NCBI RefSeq assembly: GCF_028656935.1
Contig: NZ_JAMDGZ010000002.1
Coordinates: forward strand, 124,001-188,000
Length of the DNA stretch: 64,000 nucleotides
Direction of reading: 5' to 3'
Source of the DNA: Pseudomonas rubra
GTDB lineage: Bacteria > Pseudomonadota > Gammaproteobacteria > Pseudomonadales > Pseudomonadaceae
The notes under the pieces are model-generated. The model saw only the letters and a program-made list of their open reading frames with translations, did no database searches and was not told where the DNA came from. The number at the start of each line of letters is the position of its first letter. Position 1 is the stretch's first letter. Below, in pieces: positions 8,790-19,002 of this stretch. Both the position numbers and the translations under genes were made by a program.

Positions 8790-10283
8790 ATGACCGATCC
8801 GATGCGTGATACCCAGGCCCTGCCCGCGGCCACCGAGCAAGCCAGCGAATTCGCTTCGCTGTTGCTGCAAGAATTCAAACCCAAGACCGAGCGTGCTCGC
8901 GAAGCCGTCGAAACTGCGGTTCGCACCCTGGCCGAACAGGCCCTGGCGCAAACCGACCTGGTGTCCAATGACGCGATCAAGTCGATCGAATCGATCATCG
9001 CCGCCATCGACGCCAAGCTCACCGCCCAGGTCAACCAGGTGATCCACCACCCCGAGTTCCAGAAACTGGAAAGCGCCTGGCGTGGCCTGCACTACCTGGT
9101 CAACAACACCGAGAGCGACGAGCAACTGAAGATTCGTGTGCTCAACATCTCCAAGCCTGACCTGCACAAGACCCTGAAAAAATTCAAGGGCACTGCCTGG
9201 GATCAGAGCCCGCTGTTCAAGAAGATGTACGAAGAAGAATACGGCCAGTTCGGCGGCGAGCCTTACGGCTGCCTGGTCGGCGATTACTACTTCGACCAGT
9301 CGCCACCGGATGTCGAGCTGCTGGGCGAGCTGTCCAAGGTGTGCGCCGCCATGCACTCGCCGTTCATCGCCGCGGCCTCGCCGACCGTGATGGGCATGGG
9401 CTCGTGGCAGGAGCTGTCGAACCCGCGCGACCTGACCAAGATCTTCACCACTCCCGAGTACGCCGGCTGGCGCTCGCTGCGTGAGTCGGAAGATTCGCGC
9501 TACATCGGCCTGACCATGCCACGCTTCCTGGCGCGCCTGCCCTATGGCGCCAAGACCGACCCGGTGGAAGCCTTCGCTTTCGAAGAAGACACCGACGGCG
9601 CCGACAGCGCCAAGTACACCTGGGCCAATGCCGCTTATGCGATGGCGGTGAACATCAACCGCTCGTTCAAGTACTACGGCTGGTGCTCGCGGATTCGCGG
9701 CGTCGAGTCGGGTGGCGAAGTGCAGAACCTGCCGGCGCACACCTTCCCCACCGATGACGGTGGCGTAGACATGAAATGCCCGACCGAGATCGCCATCTCC
9801 GACCGCCGTGAAGCGGAACTGGCGAAGAACGGCTTCATGCCGCTGCTGCACAAGAAAAATACCGACTTCGCCGCCTTCATCGGCGCCCAGTCGCTGCAAA
9901 AGCCTGCCGAGTACGACGACCCGGACGCCACCGCCAACGCCAACCTGGCCGCGCGCCTGCCGTACCTGTTCGCCACCTGCCGCTTCGCCCATTACCTGAA
10001 GTGCATCGTGCGCGACAAGATCGGTTCGTTCAAAGAGAAGGACGAGATGCAGCGCTGGCTGCAGGACTGGATCCTCAACTACGTCGATGGCGATCCGACC
10101 CACTCCACCGAGACCACCAAGGCCCAGCACCCGTTGGCAGCCGCCGAAGTGGTGGTGGAAGAAGTCGAAGGCAACCCGGGTTACTACAACTCGCGCTTCT
10201 ACCTGCGCCCGCACTACCAGCTCGAAGGGCTGACCGTGTCGCTGCGCCTGGTCTCGAAGTTGCCATCGGCCAAGGGCGCCTGA
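8790..10283 (+). CDS. tssC: TssC contractile sheath large subunit (VipB)
   Basis: Large sheath subunit; its C-terminal domain is grasped by ClpV after contraction. The 497-residue length fits. Recognisable EvpB/VipB segments include HHPEFQKLESAWRGLHYL near residue 87 and GLVGDYYFDQSP-like sequence around 165. The motif GMGSWQELSNPRDL is at about 200 and VNINRSFKYYGWCS near 290. An AGGA ribosome site precedes the ATG. The gene is followed by a GC-rich hairpin before hcp. Confidence 0.97.
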   Translation: MTDPMRDTQALPAATEQASEFASLLLQEFKPKTERAREAVETAVRTLAEQALAQTDLVSNDAIKSIESIIAAIDAKLTAQVNQVIHHPEFQKLESAWRGLHYLVNNTESDEQLKIRVLNISKPDLHKTLKKFKGTAWDQSPLFKKMYEEEYGQFGGEPYGCLVGDYYFDQSPPDVELLGELSKVCAAMHSPFIAAASPTVMGMGSWQELSNPRDLTKIFTTPEYAGWRSLRESEDSRYIGLTMPRFLARLPYGAKTDPVEAFAFEEDTDGADSAKYTWANAAYAMAVNINRSFKYYGWCSRIRGVESGGEVQNLPAHTFPTDDGGVDMKCPTEIAISDRREAELAKNGFMPLLHKKNTDFAAFIGAQSLQKPAEYDDPDATANANLAARLPYLFATCRFAHYLKCIVRDKIGSFKEKDEMQRWLQDWILNYVDGDPTHSTETTKAQHPLAAAEVVVEEVEGNPGYYNSRFYLRPHYQLEGLTVSLRLVSKLPSAKGA

Positions 10284-10299
10284 GCCCAGGCTCGCTAAA

Positions 10300-10320
10300 A
10301 CGCCCCGTACTGCGGGGCGT
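10300..10320 (+). terminator. GC-rich hairpin between tssC and hcp
   Basis: A perfect 9-bp inverted repeat, ACGCCCCGT and ACGGGGCGT-type arms around a short loop, lies 17 bases after the tssC stop and 44 bases before hcp. There is no T-tract, so it is more likely an mRNA processing or stabilising hairpin, or a weak attenuator, than a full terminator. Hcp is normally needed in excess over the other subunits, and such a structure could set that ratio. This role is inferred. Confidence 0.5.
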
Positions 10321-10363
10321 GCACTGAAAAACAATGTGGTAGATGCCACACTCTGGAGACAAC

Positions 10364-10852
10364 ATGGCAGTTGATATTTTCATCAAGATTGGCGACATCA
10401 AGGGCGAGTCCATGGACAAGGCCCACAAGGACGAAATCGATGTACTGAACTGGAGCTGGGGCATGGCCCAGTCCGGCAACATGCACATGGGTGGTGGCGG
10501 CGGTGCCGGCAAGGTCAACATCCAGGACCTGTCGCTGACCAAGTACGTCGACAAATCCAGCCCTAACCTGATGATGCACTGCTCCAGCGGCAAGCACATC
10601 GACAAGGTCACGCTGACCGTGCGCAAGGCCGGCGGCGAAAGTCAGGTCGATTACCTGGTCATCAACCTCGAAGAGGTGCTGATCACCTCGCTGAGCACCG
10701 GCGGCTCGGGCAGCGATGACCGCCTGACCGAGAACGTCACCCTGAACTTCGGCATCGTCAAGGTCGACTACCAGCCGCAGAAAGCTGACGGCACCAAAGA
10801 CGGCGGCCCGGTCAAGTACGGCTGGAACGTGCGCCAGAACATCAAGGCCTGA
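10364..10852 (+). CDS. hcp: Hcp T6SS inner-tube protein
   Basis: Hcp hexamers stack into the tube that is expelled by the sheath. The product has 162 residues. It opens with the Hcp1-type AVDIFIKIGDIKGES, continues with a Gly-rich loop (GGGGGAG, about residues 45-52) and ends in the beta strands that close the ring. I chose ATG 10364, preceded by GGAGA at 10355; an upstream in-frame start at 10343 lacks a ribosome site. The gene is flanked by a hairpin upstream and a REP pair downstream, which isolate it from tssC and tssE at the RNA level. Confidence 0.97.
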   Translation: MAVDIFIKIGDIKGESMDKAHKDEIDVLNWSWGMAQSGNMHMGGGGGAGKVNIQDLSLTKYVDKSSPNLMMHCSSGKHIDKVTLTVRKAGGESQVDYLVINLEEVLITSLSTGGSGSDDRLTENVTLNFGIVKVDYQPQKADGTKDGGPVKYGWNVRQNIKA

Positions 10853-10865
10853 TGCGTTTCGCCCT

Positions 10866-10922
10866 CTTCGCGGGGCAAGTCCGCTCCTACAAAAAGGTGG
10901 GAGCGGGCTTGCCCCGCGATAG
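10866..10922. repeat. Pair of inverted REP palindromes
   Basis: Two copies of the Pseudomonas REP core, in opposite orientation, flank a short spacer: CTTCGCGGGGCAAG...CCGCTCC and GGGAGCGGGCTTGCCCCGCG. Together they can fold into a long hairpin. Such REP pairs are normally intergenic in putida-group genomes and can stabilise upstream mRNA. Here the pair lies inside the T6SS operon between hcp and tssE, the place where H1-type clusters carry tagJ. Confidence 0.85.
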
Positions 10923-10961
10923 GCGCGACGCAATCCCGAACCCCGCCACCGGAGCCGCCCC

Positions 10962-11477
10962 TTGGTAGCCGAAATCGCTGCACGTGACCGCCTGCAGCCT
11001 TCGCTGCTCGATCGTCTGACCGACGATGAGCCCGGCAACCTGCAAGAAGCCAATGACAAACGCGTGCTGTCGCTGAACCAGCTGAAGGCCTCGGTACTGC
11101 GCGACCTCACCTGGCTGCTCAACACCACATCGCTGCTCGATGCCGCCACCACGCTGAACACCCCGGCAGGCACCTCGGTGGTCAATTACGGGCTGCCGGC
11201 ACTGGCGGGTAACAGCGCCTCGAACATCGATATCAGTGCACTGGAGAGCATCATTTACCAGGTCATCGCCACCTTCGAGCCACGCATCCTGCGCAACAGT
11301 CTGCGAGTTCGCGCCCAGGTCGCGGCGGGGGAAATGAACAACAATGCCCTGAGCTTCGAGATCGAAGGCGACCTCTGGGCCCAGCCGGCGGCGCTGCCAT
11401 TGTTGCTGCGCACGGACCTTGACCTGGAATCCGGGCATGTCCGGGTTGCCCCTGCCGAGCGCCGGAGACGTTCATGA
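10962..11477 (+). CDS. tssE: TssE baseplate protein (gp25-like lysozyme-fold)
   Basis: TssE is the gp25-like baseplate wedge component where sheath assembly starts. The 171-residue product matches the family, with the conserved [17 protein letters not shown] and [13 protein letters not shown] segments. The glutamate in FEPRI belongs to the gp25 EPR motif. I chose a TTG start at 10962 with GGAG at 10951-10954. The next in-frame candidate would remove the conserved N-terminal helix. The gene overlaps tssF as ATGA. Confidence 0.93.
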   Translation: MVAEIAARDRLQPSLLDRLTDDEPGNLQEANDKRVLSLNQLKASVLRDLTWLLNTTSLLDAATTLNTPAGTSVVNYGLPALAGNSASNIDISALESIIYQVIATFEPRILRNSLRVRAQVAAGEMNNNALSFEIEGDLWAQPAALPLLLRTDLDLESGHVRVAPAERRRRS

Positions 11478-13333
11478 ACCCGCGCCTGCTCGAGCTGTAT
11501 AACCAGGAACTGCAGCACATCCGCGAAAGCGCGGCAGAATTTGCCCGGGAATACCCGAAGATCGCCGGGCGCCTGACCCTGTCCGGCATCGACTGCGCCG
11601 ACCCTTATGTCGAGCGCCTGCTCGAAGGTTTTGCCTACCTGACAGCCAGGGTCCAGCTCAAGCTCGATGCCGAGTACCCGACCTTCACCCACAACCTGCT
11701 GGAAATCGCCTACCCGCACTACCTGGCACCGACGCCATCGATGACCGTGGTGCAGATGCAGGCCGACCCGGACGAAGGCTCGCTCAGTGCCGGTTTCACC
11801 CTGCCGCGTGGCACTGTGCTGCGCGCCACCCTTGGCCGTGACTCACAAACACCGTGCGAATTTCGCAGCGCGCATCCGGTTACCTTGTGGCCACTGCAAG
11901 TCGCCCAGGCCGAATACTTCGGCAACCCCGCAGCCAGCCTCGGGCGCCTTGCCGCCAGCGAGCCGAAAGCTCGCGCCGGGTTGCGTATCACCTTGCGTAC
12001 CGGCGCTGAGCTGGCATTCAACAGCCTTGGCCTGAGTAGCCTGCCGCTGTACCTGAACGGTGCCGATGAACTGCCGTTCCGCCTGTACGAGCAGCTGCTG
12101 GGCAACGCTTGCGCGGTGTTCGCCCGTCAGCCGGGTCGCGACTGGGTCGAGCGCATTCCGCTGTCAGCCTTGCGCCCCTATGGCTTCGATGACCGCGAAG
12201 CGGCGCTGCCGGTAGTCCCGCAGGCGTTTCAGGGTTACCGCCTGCTGCAGGAATACTTTGCCCTGCCGCAGCGCTTCCTGTTCGTCGAATTCGCCGAGCT
12301 CGATCGCGCAGTGAAACGCTGCGACGGTCAGGAGCTGGAACTGATCGTACTGTTCGAGCGCTACGACCATACCCTGGAAGGCAGCGTCGGTGCCGAGCAG
12401 TTCGTGCCCTTCTGTACCCCGGCGATCAACCTGTTCCCGCGTCGGGTCGACCGTATTCACCTGAGCGAGCGGGTCAACGAACACCATGTGATCGCCGACC
12501 GCACCCGGCCGACCGACTTCGAAATCCATTCGCTGAGCAGCGTGACCGGCCACGGCACCGGCCCCGACCAAAGCTTCCTGCCCTTCTATGCGGTGCGCGA
12601 CCCCTCGCGCTATGGTCGTGACCAGGCTTACTACATCGTCCGCCGTGAGCCGCGCATGCTGTCCAGCGAGCAACGCCGTAACGGCACCCGCTCGACCTAC
12701 ATGGGCAGCGAAACCTTCATCAGCCTGGTCGATGGCCAGCAGGCTCCCCATCGCCACGACCTGCGCCAGTTGGGCGTCAGCGCCCTGTGCACCAACCGCG
12801 ACTTGCCGCTGTTCATGAACGTTGGCGACGGCCGCAGCGATTTCACCCTGGCCGACAGCGCGCCGGTAGCGGCCATTCGCTGCCTGGCCGGGCCGAGCCG
12901 GCCGCGCGCCAGCCACGCCCATGACAACAAGGCATGGCGCCTGATCAGCCAACTGTCGCTGAACTACCTGTCGCTGACCGAACAGGGCCAGGGCCCGGCC
13001 GCCTTGCGTGAGCTGTTGCGCCTGTATGGCGACAGCCATGACGCCGCCCTGCAGTTGCAGATCGACGGCCTGCGCGAGGTCAGCAGCAAGGCGTGCACAC
13101 GACGCCTGCCGATGCCCGGGCCGATCGTCTTTGGCCGTGGCCTGGAAATCACCCTGGAGTTCGATGAGAACGCCTTCCGCGGCACCGGCGTGTTCCTGCT
13201 GGGTGCGGTGTTCGAGCGTTTCCTGGCACGTTACGTGTCGATCAACAGCTTTACCGAAACGGTGCTCCGTACCACCGAACGCGGCGAGATCATGCGATGG
13301 AAAGCCAAGCCCGGACGCCGTCCGACCCTGTGA
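11474..13333 (+). CDS. tssF: TssF baseplate protein (VasA/ImpG)
   Basis: TssF forms the baseplate wedge with TssG. The 619-residue length is normal. The N-terminal [17 protein letters not shown] and the [17 protein letters not shown] segment are diagnostic of the family; [11 protein letters not shown] follows near residue 76. Translation is coupled to tssE by an ATGA overlap and continues 37 bases into tssG. No truncation or frame problem is seen. Confidence 0.96.
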   Translation: MNPRLLELYNQELQHIRESAAEFAREYPKIAGRLTLSGIDCADPYVERLLEGFAYLTARVQLKLDAEYPTFTHNLLEIAYPHYLAPTPSMTVVQMQADPDEGSLSAGFTLPRGTVLRATLGRDSQTPCEFRSAHPVTLWPLQVAQAEYFGNPAASLGRLAASEPKARAGLRITLRTGAELAFNSLGLSSLPLYLNGADELPFRLYEQLLGNACAVFARQPGRDWVERIPLSALRPYGFDDREAALPVVPQAFQGYRLLQEYFALPQRFLFVEFAELDRAVKRCDGQELELIVLFERYDHTLEGSVGAEQFVPFCTPAINLFPRRVDRIHLSERVNEHHVIADRTRPTDFEIHSLSSVTGHGTGPDQSFLPFYAVRDPSRYGRDQAYYIVRREPRMLSSEQRRNGTRSTYMGSETFISLVDGQQAPHRHDLRQLGVSALCTNRDLPLFMNVGDGRSDFTLADSAPVAAIRCLAGPSRPRASHAHDNKAWRLISQLSLNYLSLTEQGQGPAALRELLRLYGDSHDAALQLQIDGLREVSSKACTRRLPMPGPIVFGRGLEITLEFDENAFRGTGVFLLGAVFERFLARYVSINSFTETVLRTTERGEIMRWKAKPGRRPTL

Positions 13334-14349
13334 ATATCTTGAGCCAGATGCAGGCCGCGCCCTGGAAGCATGATTTCTTCCAGGCCCTGCGCCGGCTTGA
13401 GTGCCAATCGCCGCAGTTGCCACGCTTCGGCCATTCGCTGCGCCTGGTCGATGACCCTGTTCGCCTTGGCCAGCAGCTCGATTGTGCGTTTGCACCGGCG
13501 ACCCTGGCGGCGCTGACACCGGCCAGCGATCAGGGCCCGGCGCGCCTGGAGCAGTTTTTCTTCGGCCTGGGCGGCCCCAACGGCCCGTTGCCTTTGCACC
13601 TGACCGAATACATGCGCGAGCGCCAGCGCAACAACGCCGACAGCACCAGCAAACGCTTTCTCGATGTGTTTCACCATCGCCTGTTGAGCCTGTTCTATCG
13701 CGCCTGGGCCGAGGCACGGCCGACCGTCAGCCATGACCGTCCCGATGAGGACTACTGGGCTGCTCGCCTGGCCGCCCTGAGTGGGCGCGGCACCCCGGCG
13801 CTACGCGATCAGGGACCGTTGCCGGACAACGCCAAACTGCACTACAGCGGCCACCTCTCAGCCCAGACCCGCTACCCCGATGGCTTGCGCGGCATTCTCG
13901 GGACGTACTTCGGCGTGCCGGTGAGCATCGAGGAATATGTCGGCCAATGGTTGCAGTTGCCCGAGCGCAGCCGCCTGGGCGCGAGCGCCAACCAGTTGGG
14001 GGTGGACCTGTGCCTGGGCAGCCACGTCTGGGACCGCCAGCACAAATTTCGCATCTGCCTGGGGCCGCTGAGCCTGGACCAGTACCTGTCGCTGTTGCCC
14101 GACGGCGCTGCCTTTGCCGAACTGGTGGCCTGGGTCGCCGAGCACCAGGGGCATGAGCTGGACTGGGACCTGCAGCTGATTCTGCAACAGGACGAAATTC
14201 CCGCCCTGCAACTCAACACTGGCCGGCGCCTGGGTTTCGATACCTGGCTCGGCCGCCCGCAACACGATGCCCGCGACCTGACACTGGCTCGGTACTACGC
14301 CGAGCAGACAAGCGCATCGCAATCCACAAGGAGTCCGGAACATGGGTGA
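13297..14349 (+). CDS. tssG: TssG baseplate protein (VasB/ImpH)
   Basis: Second structural subunit of the baseplate wedge, two copies per TssF pair in known systems. The 350-residue product has the family pattern WKHDFFQALRRLE near the N-terminus, FFGLGGPNGPLPLHLTEY at about 87 and RFLDVFHHRLLSLFYRAW at about 119. The ATG at 13297 lies within tssF. A GTG at 13330 overlapping the tssF stop (GTGA) is an alternative start that would remove 11 residues. The gene ends inside the first codons of tssH. Confidence 0.94.
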   Translation: MESQARTPSDPVNILSQMQAAPWKHDFFQALRRLECQSPQLPRFGHSLRLVDDPVRLGQQLDCAFAPATLAALTPASDQGPARLEQFFFGLGGPNGPLPLHLTEYMRERQRNNADSTSKRFLDVFHHRLLSLFYRAWAEARPTVSHDRPDEDYWAARLAALSGRGTPALRDQGPLPDNAKLHYSGHLSAQTRYPDGLRGILGTYFGVPVSIEEYVGQWLQLPERSRLGASANQLGVDLCLGSHVWDRQHKFRICLGPLSLDQYLSLLPDGAAFAELVAWVAEHQGHELDWDLQLILQQDEIPALQLNTGRRLGFDTWLGRPQHDARDLTLARYYAEQTSASQSTRSPEHG

Positions 14350-17020
14350 AATCAGCCGCGCCGCGCTGTTCGGCAAGCTCAACAGCGTCGCTTACAAGGC
14401 CATCGAAGCCGCCACGGTGTTCTGCAAGTTGCGGGGCAACCCCTATGTGGAACTGGCCCACTGGTTCCATCAACTGTTGCAACTACAGGATTCGGACCTG
14501 CACCGCATCATCCGCCAGTTCAACCTTGAGCCGGCGCGCCTGGCCCGCGAACTGACCGATGCCCTGGACCGCCTGCCGCGCGGCTCGACCTCGATCACCG
14601 ACCTGTCGTCCCACGTCGAAGAGGCGGTGGAGCGTGGCTGGGTATACGGCAGCCTGATGTTCGGCGAAAGCCAGGTGCGCACCGGCCACCTGGTGCTGGG
14701 CATCCTCAAGACCCCGAGCCTGCGCAATGCCTTGCTCAGCCTGTCGTCGGAGTTCGCCAAGATCAAGGTCGAAGCCCTCAGCGAGCGCTTTGATGAGTAC
14801 GTCGGCGATTCGCCAGAAAACGCCCTGGGCGCCAGCGACGGTTTCAATGCCGGCGCCGTGCCGGGCGAAGCCAGCGGCGCCATGGCCCCCAGCGCCCTGG
14901 GCAAGCAGGAAGCGCTCAAGCGCTTTACCGTCGACCTCACTGAACAAGCACGCAGCGGCAAGCTTGATCCGATTGTCGGCCGCGATGAAGAGATCCGCCA
15001 ACTGGTGGATATCCTCATGCGCCGCCGGCAGAACAATCCGATCCTCACCGGCGAGGCCGGGGTAGGTAAAACCGCGGTGGTCGAAGGCTTTGCCCTGCGG
15101 ATCGTTGCCGGCGATGTCCCGCCATCGCTCAAGGACGTCGAACTGCGCAGCCTGGACGTCGGCCTGCTGCAGGCCGGGGCGAGCATGAAAGGCGAGTTCG
15201 AACAGCGCCTGCGCCAGGTCATCGAAGACGTGCAGGCCTCGCCGAAACCGATCATCCTGTTCATCGACGAGGCCCATACCCTGGTCGGTGCCGGCGGCGC
15301 AGCTGGCACCGGTGATGCCGCCAACCTGCTCAAGCCAGCCCTGGCTCGCGGCAGCCTGCGCACTGTGGCCGCCACCACCTGGGCCGAGTACAAGAAACAC
15401 ATCGAGAAAGACCCGGCCCTGACCCGCCGCTTCCAGGTGGTGCAAGTTGCCGAACCGAGCGAAGACAAAGCCCTGCTGATGATGCGTGGCGTGGCCTCGA
15501 CCATGGAACAGCACCATCAGGTGCAGATCCTCGATGAAGCCCTGGAAGCCTCGGTCAAGCTTTCCCACCGCTACATTCCTGCACGGCAGTTGCCGGACAA
15601 GTCCGTCAGCCTGCTCGACACCGCTTGCGCCCGCGTCGCCATCAGCCTGCACGCCGTACCGGCAGAAGTGGACGACAGCCGCCGACGTATCGAGGCGCTG
15701 GACACCGAGCTGCAGATCATCGCCCGGGAACAGGCGATCGGTATCGCCATCGGCAACCGCCAGCAACAGGCGCACACCCTGCTGGCTGCCGAGCGCGAGC
15801 GCCTGCTCGAACTGGAAAGCCGCTGGGCCGAAGAGAAAACCCTGGTCGACGAACTGCTGGCCACCCGCGCGCAGTTGCGCGAAAACGTCGGCGAAGTCGA
15901 CCGCGATACAGGCAGCGCACAAAGCCATGAGCTGCGCGAAACACTGCTCGACCTGCAGCAACGCCTGAGCGACCTGCAAGGTGAAAGCCCGCTGATCCTG
16001 CCGACCGTCGACTACCAGGCGGTGGCCTCGGTGGTTGCCGACTGGACCGGCATTCCGGTTGGGCGCATGGCCCGCAACGAGCTGGAAACCGTGCTCAAGC
16101 TCGACCAGCACCTGGCCAAGCGCATCATTGGCCAGGACCATGCCCTGCAGATGATCGCCAAGCGCATCCAGACTTCGCGCGCCGGCCTCGACAACCCCAA
16201 CAAGCCAATCGGTGTGTTCATGCTTGCTGGCACCTCCGGGGTGGGCAAGACCGAAACCGCCCTGGCCCTGGCCGAAGCCATGTACGGCGGTGAGCAGAAC
16301 GTCATCACCATCAACATGAGCGAGTTCCAGGAAGCCCATACCGTCTCGACCCTCAAGGGCGCCCCGCCTGGCTATGTCGGCTACGGCGAAGGTGGCGTGC
16401 TGACCGAGGCGGTGCGACGCAAGCCCTACAGCGTGGTGCTACTGGACGAGGTGGAAAAAGCCCACCCGGACGTGCACGAAATCTTCTTCCAGGTGTTCGA
16501 CAAGGGCGTCATGGAAGACGGCGAAGGCCGGGTTATCGACTTCAAGAACACCCTGATCCTGCTCACCACCAACGCCGGTACCGAGCTGATTTCCCAGGTG
16601 TGCAAGGATCCGCACAACATTCCGCAACCCGAGGCCATCGCCACTGCCCTGCGCCAACCGTTGCTGGAGATCTTCCCGCCAGCGTTGCTCGGACGCCTGG
16701 TGACCATCCCCTACTACCCGCTCAGCGACGACATGCTCAAGGCCATTACCCGCCTGCAGCTCGAACGCATCCGCAAGCGCGTGCAAGGCACCCACAAGGT
16801 CGCTTTCGATTACGACGACGAGGTGGTCGAGCTGATCGTCTCGCGCTGCAGCGAGACCGAAAGCGGCGGGCGGATGATTGACGCGATCCTGACCAACAGC
16901 CTGCTGCCGGACATGAGCCGCGAGTTCCTCACCCGCATGCTCGAAGGCAAAGCCCTGACTGGGGTGCGCATCAGCCGCCGCGACAACGACCTGCACTACC
17001 ACTTCAGCGACGCGCCGTGA
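14342..17020 (+). CDS. tssH: TssH / ClpV sheath-recycling AAA+ ATPase
   Basis: ClpV disassembles contracted TssBC sheaths. The protein has 892 residues. An N-terminal Clp N domain (about 1-160) recognises TssC. The first AAA+ module has Walker A GEAGVGKT at 237-244 and Walker B ILFIDEAHT. The ClpB-like middle coiled coil is at about 430-530. The second AAA+ module has Walker A GTSGVGKT at 630-637 and VVLLDEVEKAHP as Walker B. A strong AGGAG (14329-14333) precedes the ATG. Both ATPase sites look intact. It is distinct from housekeeping ClpB by its N domain and its position inside the T6SS operon. Confidence 0.97.
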   Translation: MGEISRAALFGKLNSVAYKAIEAATVFCKLRGNPYVELAHWFHQLLQLQDSDLHRIIRQFNLEPARLARELTDALDRLPRGSTSITDLSSHVEEAVERGWVYGSLMFGESQVRTGHLVLGILKTPSLRNALLSLSSEFAKIKVEALSERFDEYVGDSPENALGASDGFNAGAVPGEASGAMAPSALGKQEALKRFTVDLTEQARSGKLDPIVGRDEEIRQLVDILMRRRQNNPILTGEAGVGKTAVVEGFALRIVAGDVPPSLKDVELRSLDVGLLQAGASMKGEFEQRLRQVIEDVQASPKPIILFIDEAHTLVGAGGAAGTGDAANLLKPALARGSLRTVAATTWAEYKKHIEKDPALTRRFQVVQVAEPSEDKALLMMRGVASTMEQHHQVQILDEALEASVKLSHRYIPARQLPDKSVSLLDTACARVAISLHAVPAEVDDSRRRIEALDTELQIIAREQAIGIAIGNRQQQAHTLLAAERERLLELESRWAEEKTLVDELLATRAQLRENVGEVDRDTGSAQSHELRETLLDLQQRLSDLQGESPLILPTVDYQAVASVVADWTGIPVGRMARNELETVLKLDQHLAKRIIGQDHALQMIAKRIQTSRAGLDNPNKPIGVFMLAGTSGVGKTETALALAEAMYGGEQNVITINMSEFQEAHTVSTLKGAPPGYVGYGEGGVLTEAVRRKPYSVVLLDEVEKAHPDVHEIFFQVFDKGVMEDGEGRVIDFKNTLILLTTNAGTELISQVCKDPHNIPQPEAIATALRQPLLEIFPPALLGRLVTIPYYPLSDDMLKAITRLQLERIRKRVQGTHKVAFDYDDEVVELIVSRCSETESGGRMIDAILTNSLLPDMSREFLTRMLEGKALTGVRISRRDNDLHYHFSDAP

Positions 17021-17043
17021 TGGCGAGTTCAACGAGATAGACG

Positions 17044-18987
17044 ATGCTATTCAAGCAATTCACCCGACTGGCGCAGATCAACAGCCCCCTGGGCCCGGAT
17101 GCGCTGATCCTGGCGGAAATGGGCGGCGGCGAAGAGCTGGGGCGGCTGTTCGATTACGAATTGCAGCTGACCTCGGACAACTCGGCAATCGACCTCAACC
17201 AACTGCTGGGCAAGCCCATGAGCTTGAGCCTGGAGCTGGGCCTGGGCCGTTCGCGGTACTTTCATGGCATCGTTTCGCGCTGCAGCCAGAGCATCGACCG
17301 CGGCCAGTTCGCCAGTTACCGGGTGACCTTGCGGCCGTGGCTGTGGTTGCTGAGCAAGACGACCGACTGCCGCATCTTCCAGAACCAGACCATCCCGCAG
17401 ATCATCAAGCAGGTGTTTCGCGACCTGGGGTTTTCCGACTTCGAAGACAGCCTCAGCCGGCCTTACCGCGAGTGGGAATACTGCGTGCAGTACCGCGAAA
17501 CCAGCTTCGACTTCGTCAGCCGGCTGATGGAGCAGGAAGGTATCTACTACTACTTCCGCCATGAAAAGGACCGCCACGTGCTGGTCCTGGCCGATGCCTA
17601 TGGCGCCCACCAGGTGGTGCCCGGTTACGAGTCGGTGCCGTACTTTCCGCCCGATGGCCAGCACCGCGAGCGTGATCACCTCAACGACTGGCACCTGGCC
17701 CAGGAGGTGCAATCCGGCTCGCTGGAGCTCAACGACTACGACTTCCAGCGCCCCAGCGCACGCATCGACGTGCGCTCACAAATGCCGCGGCCGCACACCG
17801 CAGGCGATTATCCGCTGTACGACTACCCCGGCACCTACGTGCAGAGCGAGGACGGCGAGCACTACGCCCGCACCCGCATCGAGGCGCTGCAAAGCCTGCA
17901 TGAACGCATCGAACTGCGCGGCAACGCCCGGGGCCTCGCGGCAGGCAACCTGTTCAGCATGAGCGGCTTCAGCCGCCAGGACCAGAACCGCGAATACCTG
18001 ATCGTCGGCGCCCGTTACTACATTGTCCAGGAGCGCCTGGAAACCGGCGGCGGTGGCGGCAACGCCCAGTTCGAAAGCAACCTCAGTTGCATCGACGGGC
18101 AGCAAAGCTTTCGCCCCCTGGCCAGTACCCTGCGCCCCCAGGTCAGGGGCCCGCAGACGGCAATCGTGGTCGGCCCGGCCGGTGAAGAGATCTGGACCGA
18201 CCAGTATGGTCGGGTCAAGGTGCACTTCTACTGGGACCGTCATGACCAGTCCAACGAAAACAGCTCGTGCTGGATTCGCGTATCCCAGGCCTGGGCCGGC
18301 AAGAACTGGGGCTCGATGCAGATCCCGCGTATCGGCCAGGAAGTGATTGTCAGCTTTCTGGAAGGTGACCCGGACCGCCCGATCATCACCGGGCGGGTGT
18401 ACAACGCCGAGCAGACCGTGCCTTACGACCTGCCGGCCAATGCCACCCAGAGCGGGATGAAAAGCCGTTCGAGCAAGGGCGGCACGCCTGCGAACTTCAA
18501 CGAAATTCGCATGGAAGACAAGAAGGGCGCCGAGCAGCTGTACATCCATGCAGAGCGCAACCAGGACATCGCCGTCGAGAACGACGAGAGCCACTGGGTA
18601 GGGCACAACCGCAACAAGGTGGTGGACTTCAGCGAGGTGGCGACCATCGGCGAAGACCGCATTCGCGCGGTCAAGCGCGATGACATCCTGCTGGTGGGTT
18701 CGACCAAGACCGACAGCATCAGCCGCAGCTACCTGATCGAGGTCGGCGAGAACCTGCGCCTGGTCTGCGGCAAAAGCGTGCTTGAGCTCAACGCCAGCGG
18801 CCAGATCAACCTCACCGGCGTGCAGTTCAACCTCAACGCCGAAGGCAACGCCCAGTTCAACACCGGCGGCACCCTTGACCTGAACATCGGCGGCGCCCCC
18901 GGCGCCACAGCGGACGGGCAAGGCGTCAAAGGCACCATCGATGGTGCCGTGGAAGCGATCTTCCCCAAGCCCAAAGCCAGCCAATAA
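17044..18987 (+). CDS. tssI: TssI / VgrG spike protein
   Basis: VgrG trimers form the puncturing spike on Hcp. The 647-residue product has the gp27-like part (about 1-370) with YRVTLRPWLWLL and MEQEGIYYYF. It continues into the gp5 OB-fold (about 375-470: EIWTDQYGRVKVHFYWDR, SCWIRVSQAWAGKNWG) and the DUF2345 beta-helix with NEIRMEDKKGAEQ. It ends soon after the needle with a short Gly/Pro tail, so there is no fused effector domain. The cargo is instead supplied by the PAAR-Rhs protein two genes downstream. Confidence 0.97.
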   Translation: MLFKQFTRLAQINSPLGPDALILAEMGGGEELGRLFDYELQLTSDNSAIDLNQLLGKPMSLSLELGLGRSRYFHGIVSRCSQSIDRGQFASYRVTLRPWLWLLSKTTDCRIFQNQTIPQIIKQVFRDLGFSDFEDSLSRPYREWEYCVQYRETSFDFVSRLMEQEGIYYYFRHEKDRHVLVLADAYGAHQVVPGYESVPYFPPDGQHRERDHLNDWHLAQEVQSGSLELNDYDFQRPSARIDVRSQMPRPHTAGDYPLYDYPGTYVQSEDGEHYARTRIEALQSLHERIELRGNARGLAAGNLFSMSGFSRQDQNREYLIVGARYYIVQERLETGGGGGNAQFESNLSCIDGQQSFRPLASTLRPQVRGPQTAIVVGPAGEEIWTDQYGRVKVHFYWDRHDQSNENSSCWIRVSQAWAGKNWGSMQIPRIGQEVIVSFLEGDPDRPIITGRVYNAEQTVPYDLPANATQSGMKSRSSKGGTPANFNEIRMEDKKGAEQLYIHAERNQDIAVENDESHWVGHNRNKVVDFSEVATIGEDRIRAVKRDDILLVGSTKTDSISRSYLIEVGENLRLVCGKSVLELNASGQINLTGVQFNLNAEGNAQFNTGGTLDLNIGGAPGATADGQGVKGTIDGAVEAIFPKPKASQ

Positions 18988-19002
18988 CGAGATCCCTGCG
19001 TC

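Noticed and set aside
8202..10349. Minus-strand open frame of about 700 codons opposite tssB and tssC
   Set aside because: TssB and TssC are unambiguous on the plus strand. The antisense frame is a composition artefact of high third-position GC.
14483..16339. Minus-strand open frame of about 600 codons opposite clpV
   Set aside because: ClpV is certain from its two Walker A motifs. The antisense product has no recognisable features.
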